Translations under genes and position numbers: made by a program
Notes under the pieces: generated by a model
Seen by the model: the letters and a program-made list of their open reading frames with translations, nothing else
Databases searched by the model: none
What the model was told of the DNA's origin: nothing
Assembly (NCBI RefSeq): GCF_900142365.1
Contig: NZ_FRAP01000027.1
Coordinates: 18,690 to 82,689 of the forward strand
From: Pseudonocardia thermophila
Lineage (GTDB): Bacteria > Actinomycetota > Actinomycetes > Mycobacteriales > Pseudonocardiaceae
Reading direction: 5' to 3'
DNA: 64,000 nucleotides
Part shown: positions 8,100 through 16,878 of the stretch, in pieces
Position numbering within the stretch: position 1 is the first letter of the stretch
Layout: each line of letters starts with the position of its first letter

Positions 8100-8882
8100 A
8101 TGATGCACGCAGCGGTTCGAGCCGCCTCCGAGGAGCGGCTCGCCCTTGCCCGGGGGCTGCTCGCGCGCGCTGAGCAGTCCCGGGCCGCCGATCCGGGGGC
8201 GGACGTCCTCCCCGTGGCCCAGCCGCTGGCCCGGCTGTTGCCCGGGGCGGGGCTGCGCCGCGGATCCACGGTGGCGCTCCCCGGCCCGGCGGGGGCCACG
8301 TCGCTGTTGTTCGCGCTGCTGGCCGAGGCATCGGCGGCTGGGTCGTGGATCGGGATCGTCGGGCGACCCGATCTCGGGGTGGTCGCCGCCGCCGAGGCCG
8401 GACTGGCGCTGGAGCGGCTCGCGCTGGTGCCGCGGCCGGGCCCGGACCTCGTACCGGTGGCGATGGCGCTGCTCGACGGGATGGACGTCGTCGCCGTCGC
8501 CCCCGCGGGACCCGTCGTGCCGTTCGCCGACCGGCGGGCCCGCTCGCCCGGCAGGCCCGCCGTGGTGCGGGCCGCGGAGCGTCAGCGCCTGGCGGCCAGG
8601 GCCCGACAGCGCGGTGCGGTGCTGCTGGCGCTGGGGGAGTGGCCCGGTGCCGATCTCGAGCTGAGCTGTGCCGGGGGCGGCTGGCGCGGGCTCGACGCCG
8701 AGCGGGGCCGGCTGCGGGCACGCACCGCCGTCGTGCGCCGCGGCGGCCGGGGCGCCGTGGGCCGCGGTGGGGAGGTCCGGCTGCTCCTGCCTGGTCCCGA
8801 TGGCCGGGTGGCGCCCCGGGCATCGGTGGCGGCGACCGATGCGCAGGCGGGCACGGTTCCGGCGATCCGGGCCGCGGGGTGA
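8100..8882 (+). CDS. imuA': ImuA'-like RecA-fold mutasome protein
   Basis: A 260-residue RecA-fold protein immediately upstream of imuB and downstream of a perfect SOS box. It has the actinobacterial ImuA' layout: an N-terminal helix (ASEERLALARGLLARAEQ), a short strand set around VALPGPAGATSLLFALLAEA in place of a canonical Walker A, and a basic C-terminal part. In mycobacteria ImuA' works with ImuB and DnaE2 in error-prone translesion synthesis. Start: ATG 8100 or the adjacent in-frame ATG 8103; GGGAGAGG is 11 nt upstream. Assignment rests mainly on context and overall similarity. Confidence 0.8.
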   Translation: MMHAAVRAASEERLALARGLLARAEQSRAADPGADVLPVAQPLARLLPGAGLRRGSTVALPGPAGATSLLFALLAEASAAGSWIGIVGRPDLGVVAAAEAGLALERLALVPRPGPDLVPVAMALLDGMDVVAVAPAGPVVPFADRRARSPGRPAVVRAAERQRLAARARQRGAVLLALGEWPGADLELSCAGGGWRGLDAERGRLRARTAVVRRGGRGAVGRGGEVRLLLPGPDGRVAPRASVAATDAQAGTVPAIRAAG

Positions 8883-9039
8883 GCCGTGGTGGATGGGAGG
8901 AGGTGATCGATCGAGAGGTGCGGTCGGTGCCGGCCCGGGTCCCGCCGGCCGGGGAGCGGTGCGGGGCCCGGGCGGCGACGATCCCGTGCGGCGGTGTCGA
9001 GAGGAGACCGAGCGAGGTCGAGGGGGGAGGTGTGCCGGC

Positions 9040-10866
9040 GTGGCCGATCCAGTGCGGGTGCTGGCCGTGTGGGTGCCGGACTGGCCGGTCGTGGCCGCCG
9101 CGCGGGCCGCGCACGTCCCGCCCGACCGCCCGGCGGCCGTCGTGGCCGCCAACCAGGTCGTCGCCTGTTCGGCACCTGCCCGCTCCAGCGGGGTGCGGCG
9201 CGGCCTGCGCCGCCGGGAGGCGCAGGCGCGCTGTCCCGAGCTGGCGATCTTGTCCGTCGATCCCGAGCGCGACGCGCGCGCGTTCGAGCCGGTGGTGGTG
9301 GCCGTCGAGGAGCTGGCCCCCGGGGTGGAGGTGGTGCGGCCCGGGCTGGTCGCGCTGCCCGCGCGCGGCCCGGCCGGGTTCTTCGGCGGGGAGCTGGTCG
9401 CCGCCGAGCGGATCATCGACCACGTGGCGGCCCGCACCGGTGTCGAGTGCCAGATCGGGATCGCCGACGGGCTGTTCGCCGCCACGCTGGCCGCCCACCG
9501 CGGGCTCGCGGTCGCCCCCGGCGACACCCCGGCGTTCCTCGCCCCGCTGGACGTGGCTGAGCTCGATCGTGAACCCGGCAGCGACCGCGCGGAGCTGGTC
9601 GATCTCCTGCGCCGGCTCGGGTTGCGCAGCCTCGGGGCGTTCGCCCGGCTCGATCCGTCCGACGTCGCGTCCCGCTTCGGGGCTGATGCGGTGCTCGCGC
9701 ACCGGCTCGCCCGTGGCCTCGATCCCCGGCCGCCGGTGCGGCGCGCCCCGCCGGTGGAGCTCACCGTCACCCGAGAACTCGATCCGCCCGTCGACCGGGT
9801 CGACGCTGCCGCGTTCGCCGCCCGCGGGCTCGCCGAACGGCTGCACGCCACCCTCGCCGGGCACGGTCTGTCCTGCACCCGGCTCGGGATCGGCGCGCGC
9901 ACGAGCGGTGGGGAGGTGCTGCACCGGGTGTGGCGGTGCGCGGAGCCGCTCACCCCGCCCGGCACCGTCGACCGGGTCCGCTGGCAGCTGGACGCGTGGC
10001 TGACGAACCGGGTGCGCACGGGCGCGCACGATCCCGGGGAGGAGTCCGGTGCGCTGGTCGAGCTGTGGCTGGTGCCGGAGGAGACCGTGCCGGCCGGGGA
10101 GCTGCAGCTGGGGCTGTGGGGCGACACGGGGCTCACCGGTGAGCGGGCCGGGCGGGCGCTGGTGCGGGTGCAGGCGCTGCTGGGGCCGGAGTCGGTGGTC
10201 ACCCCGGTGCTCGTGGGCGGCCGCGACCCGGACGAACGGGTGCGGCTGGTGCGGTGGGGCGACGACCGGGCGATCGAGGGTGCCGTCACCGAGCTGGAGC
10301 CGCCGCCACCGGCCCCGCTGCCGGAGCAGGGGCCGCTGCTGCCGGCCGAGCAGGTGTGGGAGCGGCTGGGGCCGCGGGACGCCCCGGCGACCGCGCCCGC
10401 CGGTTGGCCGGACGATACGGTGCAGCGGCACGGGCGCGTTCCGGTGCCGGTCGCCGAGCCGGGCACGGTGCGCTCCACCAACCGGCACCGGCCGCCCGCG
10501 CCCGCCCGCACGTCCACATCGCGCACGATCCGCGAGCCGCCCGCGCCGTGGCCCGGCCGGTTGCCGTCGCCGTCCCCGGCCACGGTGCCGGCGGAGCCGA
10601 TCCCGGCGCGGCTGCACGCGGCCGACGGGCAGCCCGTCGTGCTCCGCGCCGCCGATCAGCTGTCCGCGGCGCCGCACCGGCTCACCGTCGTCGACGGTCC
10701 GGACGTGGAGATCACGGGCTGGGCCGGACCGTGGCCGGTGTGGCGGCGCTGGTGGACCCCGGCGGCGCCGCTCACGGCCCGGCTGCAGGTGCTGTGCGCC
10801 GACGGGTCGGCGTTCCTGTTGCTCTCGAAGGAGGGGCGGTGGTGGGTCACGGGGATCTACGACTGA
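9040..10866 (+). CDS. imuB: ImuB, catalytically inactive Y-family polymerase homologue
   Basis: Y-family fold adaptor of the SOS mutasome (608 residues). The N terminus VLAVWVPDWPVVAAA replaces the acidic FVDLNDFF-like catalytic motif of active Y-family polymerases, and the region normally holding SIDE reads LPARGPAGFFGG. The metal-binding acids are therefore missing, as in known ImuB. Helix-hairpin-helix (LRRLGLRSLGAFARL) and little-finger regions follow, with a C-terminal domain ending in GRWWVTGIYD. GTG 9040 has GGGGGGAGG ending 9 nt upstream; the frame is open further upstream within imuA' but lacks a better site. A 157-nt spacer separates it from imuA'. Confidence 0.88.
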   Translation: MADPVRVLAVWVPDWPVVAAARAAHVPPDRPAAVVAANQVVACSAPARSSGVRRGLRRREAQARCPELAILSVDPERDARAFEPVVVAVEELAPGVEVVRPGLVALPARGPAGFFGGELVAAERIIDHVAARTGVECQIGIADGLFAATLAAHRGLAVAPGDTPAFLAPLDVAELDREPGSDRAELVDLLRRLGLRSLGAFARLDPSDVASRFGADAVLAHRLARGLDPRPPVRRAPPVELTVTRELDPPVDRVDAAAFAARGLAERLHATLAGHGLSCTRLGIGARTSGGEVLHRVWRCAEPLTPPGTVDRVRWQLDAWLTNRVRTGAHDPGEESGALVELWLVPEETVPAGELQLGLWGDTGLTGERAGRALVRVQALLGPESVVTPVLVGGRDPDERVRLVRWGDDRAIEGAVTELEPPPPAPLPEQGPLLPAEQVWERLGPRDAPATAPAGWPDDTVQRHGRVPVPVAEPGTVRSTNRHRPPAPARTSTSRTIREPPAPWPGRLPSPSPATVPAEPIPARLHAADGQPVVLRAADQLSAAPHRLTVVDGPDVEITGWAGPWPVWRRWWTPAAPLTARLQVLCADGSAFLLLSKEGRWWVTGIYD

Positions 10867-10905
10867 CACCCCATGCCGTCGGCGTGGAGATCTACCGTCG
10901 GCCCG

Positions 10906-11270
10906 GTGCGGATCGGCGAGATGAGCGCGCGGTCGGGAGCAACCCGGCGGGCGCTGCGGCACTACGAGGAGCTGGGCCTGCTGCCGGCCCGGCGGCGGGC
11001 CAACGGGTACTGCGAGTACGACGAGGTGGACCTCGTCCTCGTCGCGGAGATACCGCCTCGTGGAGCTGGGCTTCGCCCGGGAGGAGCCCGGCCGTTCCTC
11101 GAGTGCCTGCGGCGGGGTTCCCCCGCGGGGGCAGCTGCCCCCGCGGCCCAGGAGGTGCAGCGGCGCAAGCTCGCCGAGGTGGACGCCTGATCGCCCGCCT
11201 GCAGCAGATCCGTGCGGCGCTGGTAGCGCCGTCACCCGCGTGCGCGCGCAGCCCGGAGGGAGTGCGATGA
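10906..11270 (+). pseudogene. MerR-family regulator, multiply frameshifted
   Basis: The first 45 codons from GTG 10906 encode a normal MerR DNA-binding start (RIGEMSARSGATRRALRHY, then GLLPARRRANGY and YDEVDLVLVAEI). Near 11053 an extra C shifts the frame so that the expected RLVELGFAREE is in the next frame; near 11087 the frame is restored (ARPFLECLRRG); at 11188-11190 loss of one base makes TGA where DACIARLQQIRAALVA would be expected. The whole region of 365 nt fits three single-base indels. TACCGT (10893-10898) lies 7 nt before the start. It would overlap the following thioredoxin gene by ATGA. Either a decayed gene or assembly errors. Confidence 0.8.
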
Positions 11271-11604
11271 GCGGTCTGGTCGCGGTCACCGACGTGACGT
11301 TCGACGAGCTGGTGCTGGGCGCGCGGCTGCCGGTGCTGCTGGAGTCCGCCGCCGACTGGTGCCCGCCGTGCCGCATGATCGAGCCGGTGCTGCGCAGATC
11401 GCCGATGAACATGCCGGGCGGCTGGTCGTGGCGCAGCTCGGCACCGACGCCGACCCGGCCACTGCCCTGCGCTACGGCGTCGTGGGCATGTCCACGATGA
11501 ACCTGTACGTGCGGGGCGAGGTGGCGGCGCAGGTGGTCGGGGCACGGCCCAAGGCGGCGCTGCTGGCAGCGTTCGCCGGGCGCCCCGACGGGCCCACCGG
11601 CTGA
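11267..11604 (+). pseudogene. Thioredoxin-like protein with one frameshift
   Basis: Frame one from ATG 11267 gives VTFDELVLGARLPVLLESA and the active site DWCPPCRMIEPVL, a normal thioredoxin N-terminal half. Around 11394 one base is missing (CTGCGC-AGATC), after which the rest (RQIADEHAGRLVVAQL, ALRYGVVGMSTMNLYVRGEV) continues in the third frame to TGA 11604. The usual cis-Pro motif (IPT) reads MSTM, also atypical. It overlaps the MerR remnant by 4 nt, so both were once one translationally coupled operon, a common MerR-thioredoxin pairing. Total length of 338 nt equals a full ORF minus one base. Confidence 0.8.
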
Positions 11605-11610
11605 GCCGGG

Positions 11611-12261
11611 TCAGCTCTGCGGGGTGCGGTAGCCGTGGAGGAACACCCGCACGCCCGCGGTGACCATCTCCGTGATCTCCTCGGGGGTGGGTGGCTCCCC
11701 CTCCTCGGCGCGGACCTCGGACTCGAACGTCGTCAGCGCGATGAGGTGCAGGGCGGCGCGCTCCGGGTCGGTCACCCGCAGCAGACCCTCGGCGGCCAGC
11801 TCCTGCAGCCGGTGGGCGATCTCCCGCCGCACGCGGCGCCGGCCGGCTTCCTGCCACTCCTCCCGCAGCTCGGCCGGGAAGTGCGGGCCCTCGACGTCGA
11901 TCATCCGGACCAGTGCGAAGTGCTCGGGGAACTCGGCGCGGTGGGCCACCAGCGCGCGCCCGATGACCGCGAGCCGGTCCTCCAGCCCGGCCCCTGCGCG
12001 CATCCCCCGCTCGACCTGGTCGACGAAGGCGTCGGCCACGACCGTGGCGCTTTCGGCGAGGACCGTCGTGAACAGCCGCTCCTTGCTGGGGAAGTGCTTG
12101 TAGAGGGTGCGGGTCGACACGCCGGCCTCGCGAGCGATGGCGTCGGTCGTGGTGCGGGCGTACCCGTCCCGGCCGAAGACGGTGCGCGCCGCGCGGGTGA
12201 TGGCGTCGCGCTTCGCCGGCCGCCCCCGCCGCGGTTCGCCGGGCTGATCCGTTCCGTCCAC
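11611..12261 (-). CDS. TetR-family transcriptional regulator
   Basis: A 216-residue TetR regulator. The N-terminal HTH is clear (ITRAARTVFGRDGY then TTTDAIAREAGVSTRTLYKHF, about residues 22-65), followed by a helical ligand-binding domain (C-terminal TetR_C_33/AefR-like). Start GTG 12261 has GGAGGT 7 nt upstream. It is divergently transcribed from the flavin reductase/MFS pair, with an AT-rich partly palindromic sequence between them, so it probably represses that operon and itself. Confidence 0.92.
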   Translation of the reverse strand: MDGTDQPGEPRRGRPAKRDAITRAARTVFGRDGYARTTTDAIAREAGVSTRTLYKHFPSKERLFTTVLAESATVVADAFVDQVERGMRAGAGLEDRLAVIGRALVAHRAEFPEHFALVRMIDVEGPHFPAELREEWQEAGRRRVRREIAHRLQELAAEGLLRVTDPERAALHLIALTTFESEVRAEEGEPPTPEEITEMVTAGVRVFLHGYRTPQS

Positions 12262-12294
12262 GTGACCTCCGCCGTCTCGTGCGCTATTTTCTGC

Positions 12295-12314
12295 TGTATA
12301 CGGTTTACTTTACA
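12295..12314 (+). promoter_or_regulatory. Candidate TetR operator between divergent genes
   Basis: TGTATACGGTTTACTTTACA has ends TGTA..../....TACA with an imperfect dyad (TGTAnA-N8-TnTACA) and lies in an unusually AT-rich patch (12284-12314) of an otherwise GC-rich window, 13 nt before the ATG of the flavin reductase gene. The -10 elements of both divergent promoters probably fall in the same patch. Confidence 0.5.
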
Positions 12315-12326
12315 TCGGGAGTCCTC

Positions 12327-12905
12327 ATGGAGGAACTGCAGGTCGGCATCGTCGTGGGCAGCGTCCGGCCCGGTCGCCGCGGTACGGCGGTCGCCCGCTG
12401 GGTGCACGAGCACGCAGCGCGCCGCGCCGGGCTGGCGGCAGAGATCGTCGACATCGCCGACTACGACCTGCCGGTGCTCGACGAGCCGCTGCCCGCCGCG
12501 TACGGCCGCTACGCACAGCCGCACACCGAGGCGTGGGCGGACGCGATCGCCGCCTTCGACGCGTACGTGTTCGTGACGCCCGAGTACAACCGCTCCATCC
12601 CCGGGCCGCTGAAGAACGCGATCGACTTCCTGTACGCCGAGTGGCACGACAAGGCGGCCGGCTTCGTCAGCTACGGCATCGACGCCGGTGGGGCGCGGGC
12701 GGTCGAACACCTGCGCGTCGTGATGGGGGAGCTGCGAGTCGCCGACGTCCGCGCGCAGGTGGCGCTGTCTCTGGAGGCGGACTTCAGCGGGGAGGAGTTC
12801 ATCCCGCGCCCCGACCGCGGCCGCCAGCTGGACGCCCTGCTCGACCAGCTCGCGGCCTGGGGCGCCGCGCTGCGGACCGTGCGGCACCCGGCCGCGGTCC
12901 GATGA
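12327..12905 (+). CDS. NAD(P)H-dependent FMN reductase family protein
   Basis: A 192-residue flavodoxin-fold protein of the NADPH-dependent FMN/quinone reductase family. Seen: VGIVVGSVRPGRRGTAVARW (FMN phosphate-binding loop, residues 5-24), FVTPEYNRSIPGPLKNAIDF (about 85-104; the typical PEYN-S-PG-LKNAID block), and AAGFVSYG. Expected to reduce FMN or quinones with NAD(P)H; the real substrate is unknown. Start ATG 12327 has GGGAG at 12317-12321. Its stop overlaps the start of the MFS gene (ATGA), so the two are coupled; together with the TetR gene they look like an inducible detoxification and efflux unit. Confidence 0.93.
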   Translation: MEELQVGIVVGSVRPGRRGTAVARWVHEHAARRAGLAAEIVDIADYDLPVLDEPLPAAYGRYAQPHTEAWADAIAAFDAYVFVTPEYNRSIPGPLKNAIDFLYAEWHDKAAGFVSYGIDAGGARAVEHLRVVMGELRVADVRAQVALSLEADFSGEEFIPRPDRGRQLDALLDQLAAWGAALRTVRHPAAVR

Positions 12906-14326
12906 GCACCGCTCCCGACTCCGCAGCCGACTCGTCGGCGGTCGACGCGCCGATCCCGTGGCGGGTCTGGCGGCCTGCGCTGGTGATCGCGTTCGGGGCG
13001 TTCATGAGCCAGCTCGACGCCTCGATCGTCACCGTCGGTCTCGCCTCGATCGCGGCCGACCTGCGCGCCGATCTCGCCGACGTCCAGTGGGTGGGCAACG
13101 CGTACCTGCTCGCGCTGGGGCTCTCACTACCGGCGTGCGGTTGGTTCACGCGCCGCTTCGGCGCCGGCCGGGTATGGCTGGCATCGCTCGCCGGCTTCAC
13201 CGTGACCTCCGGGCTGTGCGCGCTCGCGACCGACGTCGGCCTGCTGGTCGCCTTCCGGGTCGCGCAGGGCCTCACCGCGGGGTTGCTCCTGCCGGCCGGG
13301 CAGACCGTCCTCGGCCAGGCAGTCGGCCCGCAGCGCCTCGGCCGGGTCATGGCGACCCTGGGCATCGCGGTCACGCTCGGCCCCGTGGTCGGCCCCGCGC
13401 TCGGCGGGCTCCTCCTGGACGTCGCGTCCTGGCCGTGGCTGTTCCTGGTCAACCTCCCGATCGGGGCGCTCGTACTGGGGCTCGGCCTGAGGTACGTGCC
13501 GCGGGAGCGGCCCGCCGACCACCCCGGCAGGCTCGACCGGCTCGGCCTGGTGCTCGTCGGCACCGGGGTGCCGCTGCTGATCTACGGGCTGAGCGTCTGG
13601 GGCGAGCAGGGCGCGGTGGGCGCCGCGCTCGGGCCGGTCGTCGCGGGGGCGCTCGTCCTCGCTGCGTTCGCCCGGCACGTCCTGCGCACTGCACACCCGC
13701 TGCTCGACCTGCGCCTGTTCGCCAACCGCTCCTACGCCGCCGCCACGGCCACCGCCGCCCTCACCGGCGCCGCGCTGTTCGGCGCGATGCTGCTGTTCCC
13801 ACTGTGGTTCCAGCTCGCCCGGGGCACCGGGGTCGCCGAGACGGGCGTGGCGCTGATCCCGCTCGGCGTCGGCACGGCGCTGGTCCTGCCGCTGTCGGGG
13901 CGGCTGGTGGACCGCTTCGGCGGCGGCGTCGTCGCCCTGTGCGGCGGGCTCGCCCTCGTCGCCACCACCGCGCCGTTCGCGCTGCTCACCCCGGACGTCG
14001 ACGGGCTCGTCGTGCCCGGCCTGCTGTTGCTGCGCGGCGCGGCCCTGGCCGTCGCCGTGACCCCGGCGACCATCGCGGCCTACCAGGCGGTCGCCCCCGC
14101 GCAGCTGCCGGACGCCACCACGCAGGTCAACATCCTGCAGCGGCTGGGCGGCGCGCTCGGCGGCACCGTGTTCGCCGTCGTCCTCGCCGGCGCGCTCCCG
14201 CACGGCGTGGCGAGCGCGTTCCACACGGCGTTCTGGTGGCTCACCGCCGCCTCGGTGCTGGGCCTCGGCGCGGCGGGTGCGCTCACCGCCGCGCAGCGCC
14301 GCGATCGGCGGGCGGCGCTGGGCTGA
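12902..14326 (+). CDS. DHA2-type MFS drug:H+ antiporter (EmrB/QacA-like)
   Basis: A 474-residue membrane transporter with about 14 hydrophobic segments. The N-terminal segment FGAFMSQLDASIVTVGLASI matches the DHA2 motif D1 (LDxTIVNVALP-like), and the antiporter motif C is seen as LGIAVTLGPVVGPALGG. GWFTRRFGAGRVW is the inter-helix 2-3 motif A. Likely exports a hydrophobic toxic compound in exchange for protons. ATG 12902 overlaps the flavin reductase stop. Expected to be repressed by the divergent TetR protein. Confidence 0.93.
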   Translation: MSTAPDSAADSSAVDAPIPWRVWRPALVIAFGAFMSQLDASIVTVGLASIAADLRADLADVQWVGNAYLLALGLSLPACGWFTRRFGAGRVWLASLAGFTVTSGLCALATDVGLLVAFRVAQGLTAGLLLPAGQTVLGQAVGPQRLGRVMATLGIAVTLGPVVGPALGGLLLDVASWPWLFLVNLPIGALVLGLGLRYVPRERPADHPGRLDRLGLVLVGTGVPLLIYGLSVWGEQGAVGAALGPVVAGALVLAAFARHVLRTAHPLLDLRLFANRSYAAATATAALTGAALFGAMLLFPLWFQLARGTGVAETGVALIPLGVGTALVLPLSGRLVDRFGGGVVALCGGLALVATTAPFALLTPDVDGLVVPGLLLLRGAALAVAVTPATIAAYQAVAPAQLPDATTQVNILQRLGGALGGTVFAVVLAGALPHGVASAFHTAFWWLTAASVLGLGAAGALTAAQRRDRRAALG

Positions 14327-14476
14327 TCCGGTGACGAACGGGGACACGACCCGGCCCCGCGCCACTAGGGTCGGCGGGATGTCTGCCAGGTGTGCCCGTA
14401 CCCGCGCCGGGACGGGTCGTGGAGTACCGGTCGGCGGAGGATCCGCCGGCGCACCGCGCGATCCCGTGCCGCGGTC

Positions 14477-15607
14477 GTGGTGAGCGCGGCACCGCCGGAC
14501 GAGGTCGCTCCGGCAGACCCGGCGGAGGTGCCTGCGGAGGAGCCCGTGGCCCAGGCGGGCGGCGCGATCCCGCGTGCGGTCGCGGTGGTCGGGTTCCTGG
14601 CCGCGGCGGTCGTCGTGGCGGCCGGGATCGCGGCAGCAGCGTGGCTGGTCACGCCGGTGTTCCTCGGCCTCGTGATCGTGGTCATGGTGTACCCGCTGCA
14701 CGCCCGGATGCTGCGGGCGGGTTGGCCGGGCTGGCTCGCCGTCACGGTCCTGGTGATCGCGGTCTACGCGGTGGTGCTGGTCTTCGCCGGCGTCGTGGTG
14801 TTATCGCTCGCCCGGCTCGCCACCGCGTTGCCCGGCTACGTCGGCGAGGCGAACGCGCTGCTGCGCTCGCTGCTGTCGGTGCTGGCCGAGCTCGGCGTCG
14901 GCGCTGAGGAGCTGCGGGTGCTGGCTTCGGCGATGGACGCCGGCAAGCTCGTCGGGATCGTCGGCGGCGTGCTGCAGGGGATCACGTCGCTGGCGGCGAA
15001 CCTGGTCTTCCTGCTGTCGCTGCTGCTCTTCCTCGGCATCGAGGCCACCGGCGCGCGCGCCCGCCTGCAGGTGATCGCGGCGAGCCGGCCCGGCGTCGCC
15101 GCCGCGCTCGTGGACTTCGCCGGGGGCACCCGCCGCTTCCTCGCGGTGACCACGGTGATCGGGCTGGTCACCGGTGCGGTGGACACCGTGTTCCTCTGGG
15201 GAGTCGGGGTACCGCTCGCGCCGCTGTGGGGGCTGCTGGTGTTCGTCACCAACTACATCCCCTACGTCGGTTTCTGGATCGGGGCGATCCCGCCGGTGCT
15301 GCTCGCGCTGCTGGTCGGAGGCTGGGGCACGGCGCTGCTGGTGGTCGCGGTGTTCCTCGTGGTCAACTTCGTGCTGACCTCGGTCGTGCAGCCGAAGTTC
15401 GTCGGCGACGCAGTGGGTCTGTCGGTGTCGGTCACGCTGGTCGCGCTCGTGTTCTGGGCCTGGCTGCTGGGACCCCTCGGCGCGGTGCTCGCCGTCCCGC
15501 TGACCCTGCTGGTGAAGGTGCTGCTCGTCGACGCTGATCCACGGGCCCGGTGGGCCGACGCGCTGGTGGGGACGACCCCGCGGCCGATCAGCCCGGGATC
15601 CGGTTGA
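14477..15607 (+). CDS. AI-2E family (PerM/YdiK-type) membrane transporter
   Basis: A 376-residue member of the AI-2E transporter family (UPF0118): paired N-terminal transmembrane segments, a soluble middle loop (TALPGYVGEANALLRSLLS), then a C-terminal block of helices with TNYIPYVGFWIGAIPPVLLA and VQPKFVGDAVGLS-like signatures. Substrate unknown. Start is uncertain: in-frame GTGs lie at 14390, 14477 and 14480. A TAGGGT -10-like box at 14366-14371 is 7 nt before an ATG (14379) that opens a separate 34-codon ORF ending in TGA at 14481-14483, overlapping the GTGGTGA start. Coupled translation from this upstream ORF is possible. The 3' end overlaps a convergent pseudogene by 20 nt. Confidence 0.85.
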   Translation: MVSAAPPDEVAPADPAEVPAEEPVAQAGGAIPRAVAVVGFLAAAVVVAAGIAAAAWLVTPVFLGLVIVVMVYPLHARMLRAGWPGWLAVTVLVIAVYAVVLVFAGVVVLSLARLATALPGYVGEANALLRSLLSVLAELGVGAEELRVLASAMDAGKLVGIVGGVLQGITSLAANLVFLLSLLLFLGIEATGARARLQVIAASRPGVAAALVDFAGGTRRFLAVTTVIGLVTGAVDTVFLWGVGVPLAPLWGLLVFVTNYIPYVGFWIGAIPPVLLALLVGGWGTALLVVAVFLVVNFVLTSVVQPKFVGDAVGLSVSVTLVALVFWAWLLGPLGAVLAVPLTLLVKVLLVDADPRARWADALVGTTPRPISPGSG

Positions 15608-15802
15608 TCGCGACGACGGTCAGCCCGAGCGACTCGAGCAGCCGGATCACCCCGTAGAGATGGGCCTCGTCGGTCATCGGCCCGGACAGGACGGTCTCGG
15701 GGCGGCGACCTCGACGGTCATGCCCTCGCTCATGGCCTGCACGGCCTCCCGGGCCGCAGGGGAGAGGTGCCCGGCGACGCGGAACTCGTAGCGCGGCAGC
15801 AC
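15588..15802 (-). pseudogene. Small conserved actinobacterial protein, frameshifted
   Basis: Reading down the minus strand from GTG 15802, frame one gives LPRYEFRVAGHLSPAAREAV then QAMSEGMTVEVAAP; near 15700 a single base is missing and the other frame continues ETVLSGPMTDEAHLYGVIRL then LESLGLTVVAINRIPG to TGA at 15588. The two parts together would be a 71-residue protein of a kind common in actinobacteria (RYEFRVAGHLS ... PPETV ... GVLxLLxxLGLxVV). Total length of 215 nt is one base short of a whole number of codons. Function unknown. Its end overlaps the convergent AI-2E gene. Confidence 0.75.
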
Positions 15803-15954
15803 GGCTGCTCCTTCCCGTGGGTGGGACGGCCTGCGGTCCCGGTAACCTGCCCCAACCGGCGGGTCCTCGGCTCCCCTCCCGCGGGGGAGGTCTCGGCTCC
15901 GGGCGGGCCCGCCGCGGAGTCCCCGGGCCCGCGGGCGGCGCGAGGGAGCAGGCG

Positions 15955-16878
15955 GTGAGCACGTCGATCGGGGACCGTGCCGCGGCGCTGCGCGCCTGGG
16001 TCGCGGAGTTGCCGCAGCGCCATCCGTGGGTGGAGCGGTGCCGCCGCACGATGCGCCACTACTACGCGCACCGGGGCAATCACCTCGCTCTGGCGGTGGC
16101 GTTCGCGACGGTGCTGGCCGCGGTACCGCTGTTGATGATCCTGTTCTCCGGAGCGGCCTACGTTCTGTGGTGGCGGGCGTCGCTCGTCACCGATCTCGAG
16201 ACGTGGTTGCTGGGGGCGGTGCCGCGGTCGATGCGGGAGCTCGTGCGGCCGGCCATCGACACCGCCATCGGGCAGCGCGTCCCGGTCGGCTCGATCGGGA
16301 TGCTCGCGACCCTCTGGGCCGGCATGACGTGGATGTCGGTGGTGCGCGAGGCGGTGTCGGCGATGTGGGGCCTGCCGCCGCTGCTGCCGGCGTCGCCCCG
16401 GCGGGTCCTGCGGGATCTCCGTGCGCTGCTCCTGCTCGTCACCGCGGCGCTCAGCTCGTTCGTGCTGGTGGCCGCGTCGTCGGCGCTGATCGGTTCGGCG
16501 CTCGACCTGTTCGGGCTCGCCGACGCACCCGTCGTGCGGTGGCTCCTGGTCCTCGGCGGAGCGCTGTCCGGCTTGGCGATCAACTGGGTCGCGCTGATGT
16601 GGGTGCTGGCCCGCTTGCCGGGGCTCGGTACGCCGTACCGGGCGGTGGCCGGGCCGGCCGCGGCCGGGGCGCTCGCGTTCGAGGTGCTGACGGTGGCGAC
16701 CACAGTGACCGTCGGTGCGGCCAGCAGCACCGTGAGCGGGGCGCTGTTCGGCACCGTGCTCACCGGGCTGGTGTTCCTCTTCGCCACGAGCCGGATCCTG
16801 CTGATGCTCGCGGCGTGGACGGCCCTGTCCGCCGGGGCCGGGCTCCCCGGGCAGACCCTAGGGGAGCAGGCCGAGTGA
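15955..16878 (+). CDS. YihY/BrkB-family inner membrane protein
   Basis: A 307-residue YihY/virulence factor BrkB family membrane protein, about six transmembrane segments from residue 45 onward. Typical features are HYYAHRGNHLALAVAFATVL near the start and SIGMLATLWAGMTWMSVVREA in the middle. Its function is not established (the old label ribonuclease BN is wrong for this family). GTG 15955 has GAGGGAG at 15942-15948; the open frame upstream to 15817 is not needed. A second YihY protein is encoded at 40897. The 3' end overlaps the convergent LuxR gene by 21 nt. Confidence 0.88.
   Translation: MSTSIGDRAAALRAWVAELPQRHPWVERCRRTMRHYYAHRGNHLALAVAFATVLAAVPLLMILFSGAAYVLWWRASLVTDLETWLLGAVPRSMRELVRPAIDTAIGQRVPVGSIGMLATLWAGMTWMSVVREAVSAMWGLPPLLPASPRRVLRDLRALLLLVTAALSSFVLVAASSALIGSALDLFGLADAPVVRWLLVLGGALSGLAINWVALMWVLARLPGLGTPYRAVAGPAAAGALAFEVLTVATTVTVGAASSTVSGALFGTVLTGLVFLFATSRILLMLAAWTALSAGAGLPGQTLGEQAE

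Noticed and set aside
9040..10866. Active DNA polymerase IV (DinB)
   Set aside because: The catalytic acidic residues are replaced and the SOS box and imuA' context indicate ImuB.
15803..15954. GC-rich inverted repeats (CCCTCCC/GGGGGAGG) as a regulatory RNA
   Set aside because: Short and imperfect arms in very GC-rich sequence; no conserved fold could be recognised.
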